NCBI RefSeq assembly: GCF_000817785.2
Contig: NZ_JTCM02000004.1
Coordinates: 1-64,000, forward strand
Direction of reading: 5' to 3'
DNA length: 64,000 bases
Source: Hassallia byssoidea VB512170
Lineage (GTDB): Bacteria; Cyanobacteriota; Cyanobacteriia; Cyanobacteriales; Nostocaceae
Part shown: piece by piece, positions 63,331 to 64,000 of the stretch
How the letters are laid out: each line of letters begins with the position of its first letter
How positions within the stretch are numbered: the first letter of the stretch is position 1
Translations under genes and position numbers: made by a program
The notes under the pieces: model-generated
What the model was told of the DNA's origin: nothing
Database searches by the model: none
What the model saw: only the letters and a program-made list of their open reading frames with translations

Positions 63331-64000
63331 CTAAGATTTAGGTATTTTATCCATAATTTTTCGGTAATATAATTTTGTGCTTAACTTTAATGCCGATAAA
63401 ATAACCTTCAATGACGATTGGCAAAGTAAAGCTTCCCTAATTTGGTTTTTAGCACCATAAGTGTCTCCTTTGGCAGCTAATTGCCTTGCATAACCAAGGG
63501 CAAAAAGCGCATAGTGTGTTAATGTTTTTTGAGTAAGTTGTTTGGCACGCTCTTTTGGCAAATATTCTCGTACCATCTCAATTGCTTTACGGATGTCTTG
63601 AATATTCTTACCAGTACGCACGGAATTTCCACTTAATGAAGTCGATCTTGTGCGGTACAAAGCCAGTGGCTCAACTTCATACCATACTGGATAGTTTGCT
63701 GCAATACGAACCCACATTTCCCAATCTTCACCCCAGCAGGAAAAGCGACGGTCAAACCCTCCAAGCTGCTCGTATACTTCACGCCGTACTACAATAGATG
63801 GTGTTTGAATACGCTGCCGCACGACAATTTCCTCTAGCCAATTGCTCAAAATACCACTTTCAAGCTGTTCTAGGTCGGAAATATAAGACCAATGTCCTTG
63901 TTCGTCCATAAACATATGGCGACAAAAAGCAGCTCCGATTGACGGGTTTTGGTCAAAACCACGTTGTAATTGGCGATAAAAGCCATCTCTAACGCAATCA
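63331..64000 (-). CDS. GT2 glycosyltransferase, 5' end beyond the window
   Basis: The minus-strand frame is open through the right edge. An internal ATG at 63915 gives 194 residues, but the frame continues upstream (DCVRDGFYRQLQRGFDQNPS) with typical GT2 sequence, so the gene is partial here. Visible motifs are IGAAFCRH, IQTPSIVVRREVYEQLGGF and CWGEDWEMWVRIAANYP. The last holds the ED catalytic base and the QXXRW-like acceptor site. The N-terminal donor-binding half lies outside the window. It is probably the next gene of the same cluster. Confidence 0.88.
   Translation of the reverse strand, partial: DCVRDGFYRQLQRGFDQNPSIGAAFCRHMFMDEQGHWSYISDLEQLESGILSNWLEEIVVRQRIQTPSIVVRREVYEQLGGFDRRFSCWGEDWEMWVRIAANYPVWYEVEPLALYRTRSTSLSGNSVRTGKNIQDIRKAIEMVREYLPKERAKQLTQKTLTHYALFALGYARQLAAKGDTYGAKNQIREALLCQSSLKVILSALKLSTKLYYRKIMDKIPKS

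Noticed and set aside
63331-63915. Stand-alone 194-residue protein
   Set aside because: The frame is open upstream to the window edge with typical GT2 sequence, so the ATG at 63915 is internal and the gene is truncated only by the window.

Overview
The window looks like chromosomal DNA of a filamentous, Nostocales-type cyanobacterium. Three things seen directly support this. The octamer gcgatcgc (HIP1) recurs throughout. Many gaps carry heptanucleotide tandem repeats (STRRs) and small palindromic MITE-like elements. The gene families are typically cyanobacterial: hybrid kinases with Cache or HAMP domains, very large Ser/Thr-kinase/ATPase/GAF proteins, and long glycosyltransferase clusters. 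No rRNA, tRNA or CRISPR array was recognised.

Region by region. (1) 1-2257, minus: a NACHT NTPase running off the left edge. It is open across the window and ends in a low-complexity Ala-Asn/Ala-Tyr/Ala-Ile tail. (2) 2938-4986, minus: ligA. (3) 5152-13381, minus: four signalling genes that form a duplicated two-gene module (hybrid histidine kinase followed by REC-histidine kinase, twice). (4) 13556-17640: a small membrane protein, chrA, a 57-residue protein, a methyltransferase, a fatty-acid-hydroxylase-like protein and an Rrf2 regulator. (5) 18066-22593, plus: a complete carbohydrate ABC importer (binding protein, two permeases, ATPase) with STRRs in every gap. (6) 23116-29553, plus: a 2145-residue protein joining a Ser/Thr kinase, AAA ATPase, helical repeats, GAF, PAS, GGDEF and EAL. 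(7) 30189-40444, minus: a nine-gene type IV secretion-like locus (VirB2-, B3-, B4-, B5-, B6-, B8-, B8-, B10- and B9-like), with no relaxase, coupling protein or VirB11 in view. (8) 40770-64000, minus: a polysaccharide cluster. It holds a carbamoyltransferase, nine GT4/CgeB-like and five GT2 glycosyltransferases, a GT11-like fucosyltransferase, three methyltransferases, a PhyH-like dioxygenase and a Wzy-like polymerase. The last gene runs off the right edge.

How they work together. The paired kinases probably form one or two sensory circuits whose output lies elsewhere, because none has a DNA-binding domain. The ABC operon imports an unidentified sugar. The T4SS-like locus has the parts of a trans-envelope channel plus a pilin-like protein, but nothing to process or recruit DNA; it may serve a mobile element whose transfer genes are elsewhere, or have a different role. 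The last 23 kb probably builds and decorates an exported glycan, with chain polymerisation by the protein at 50277-51626.

A recurring theme is repeats entering coding sequence in frame. Examples are the NACHT tail, a heptamer palindrome in a kinase ATPase domain, a 45-bp tandem array and a C/G-rich palindrome in the 2145-residue protein, and a MITE that supplies the end of one glycosyltransferase and a false start for the next. Several apparent gene starts (chrA, ABC permease 1, one GT4) are moved inward for this reason. Functions are inferred from motifs read by eye; no database search was run.
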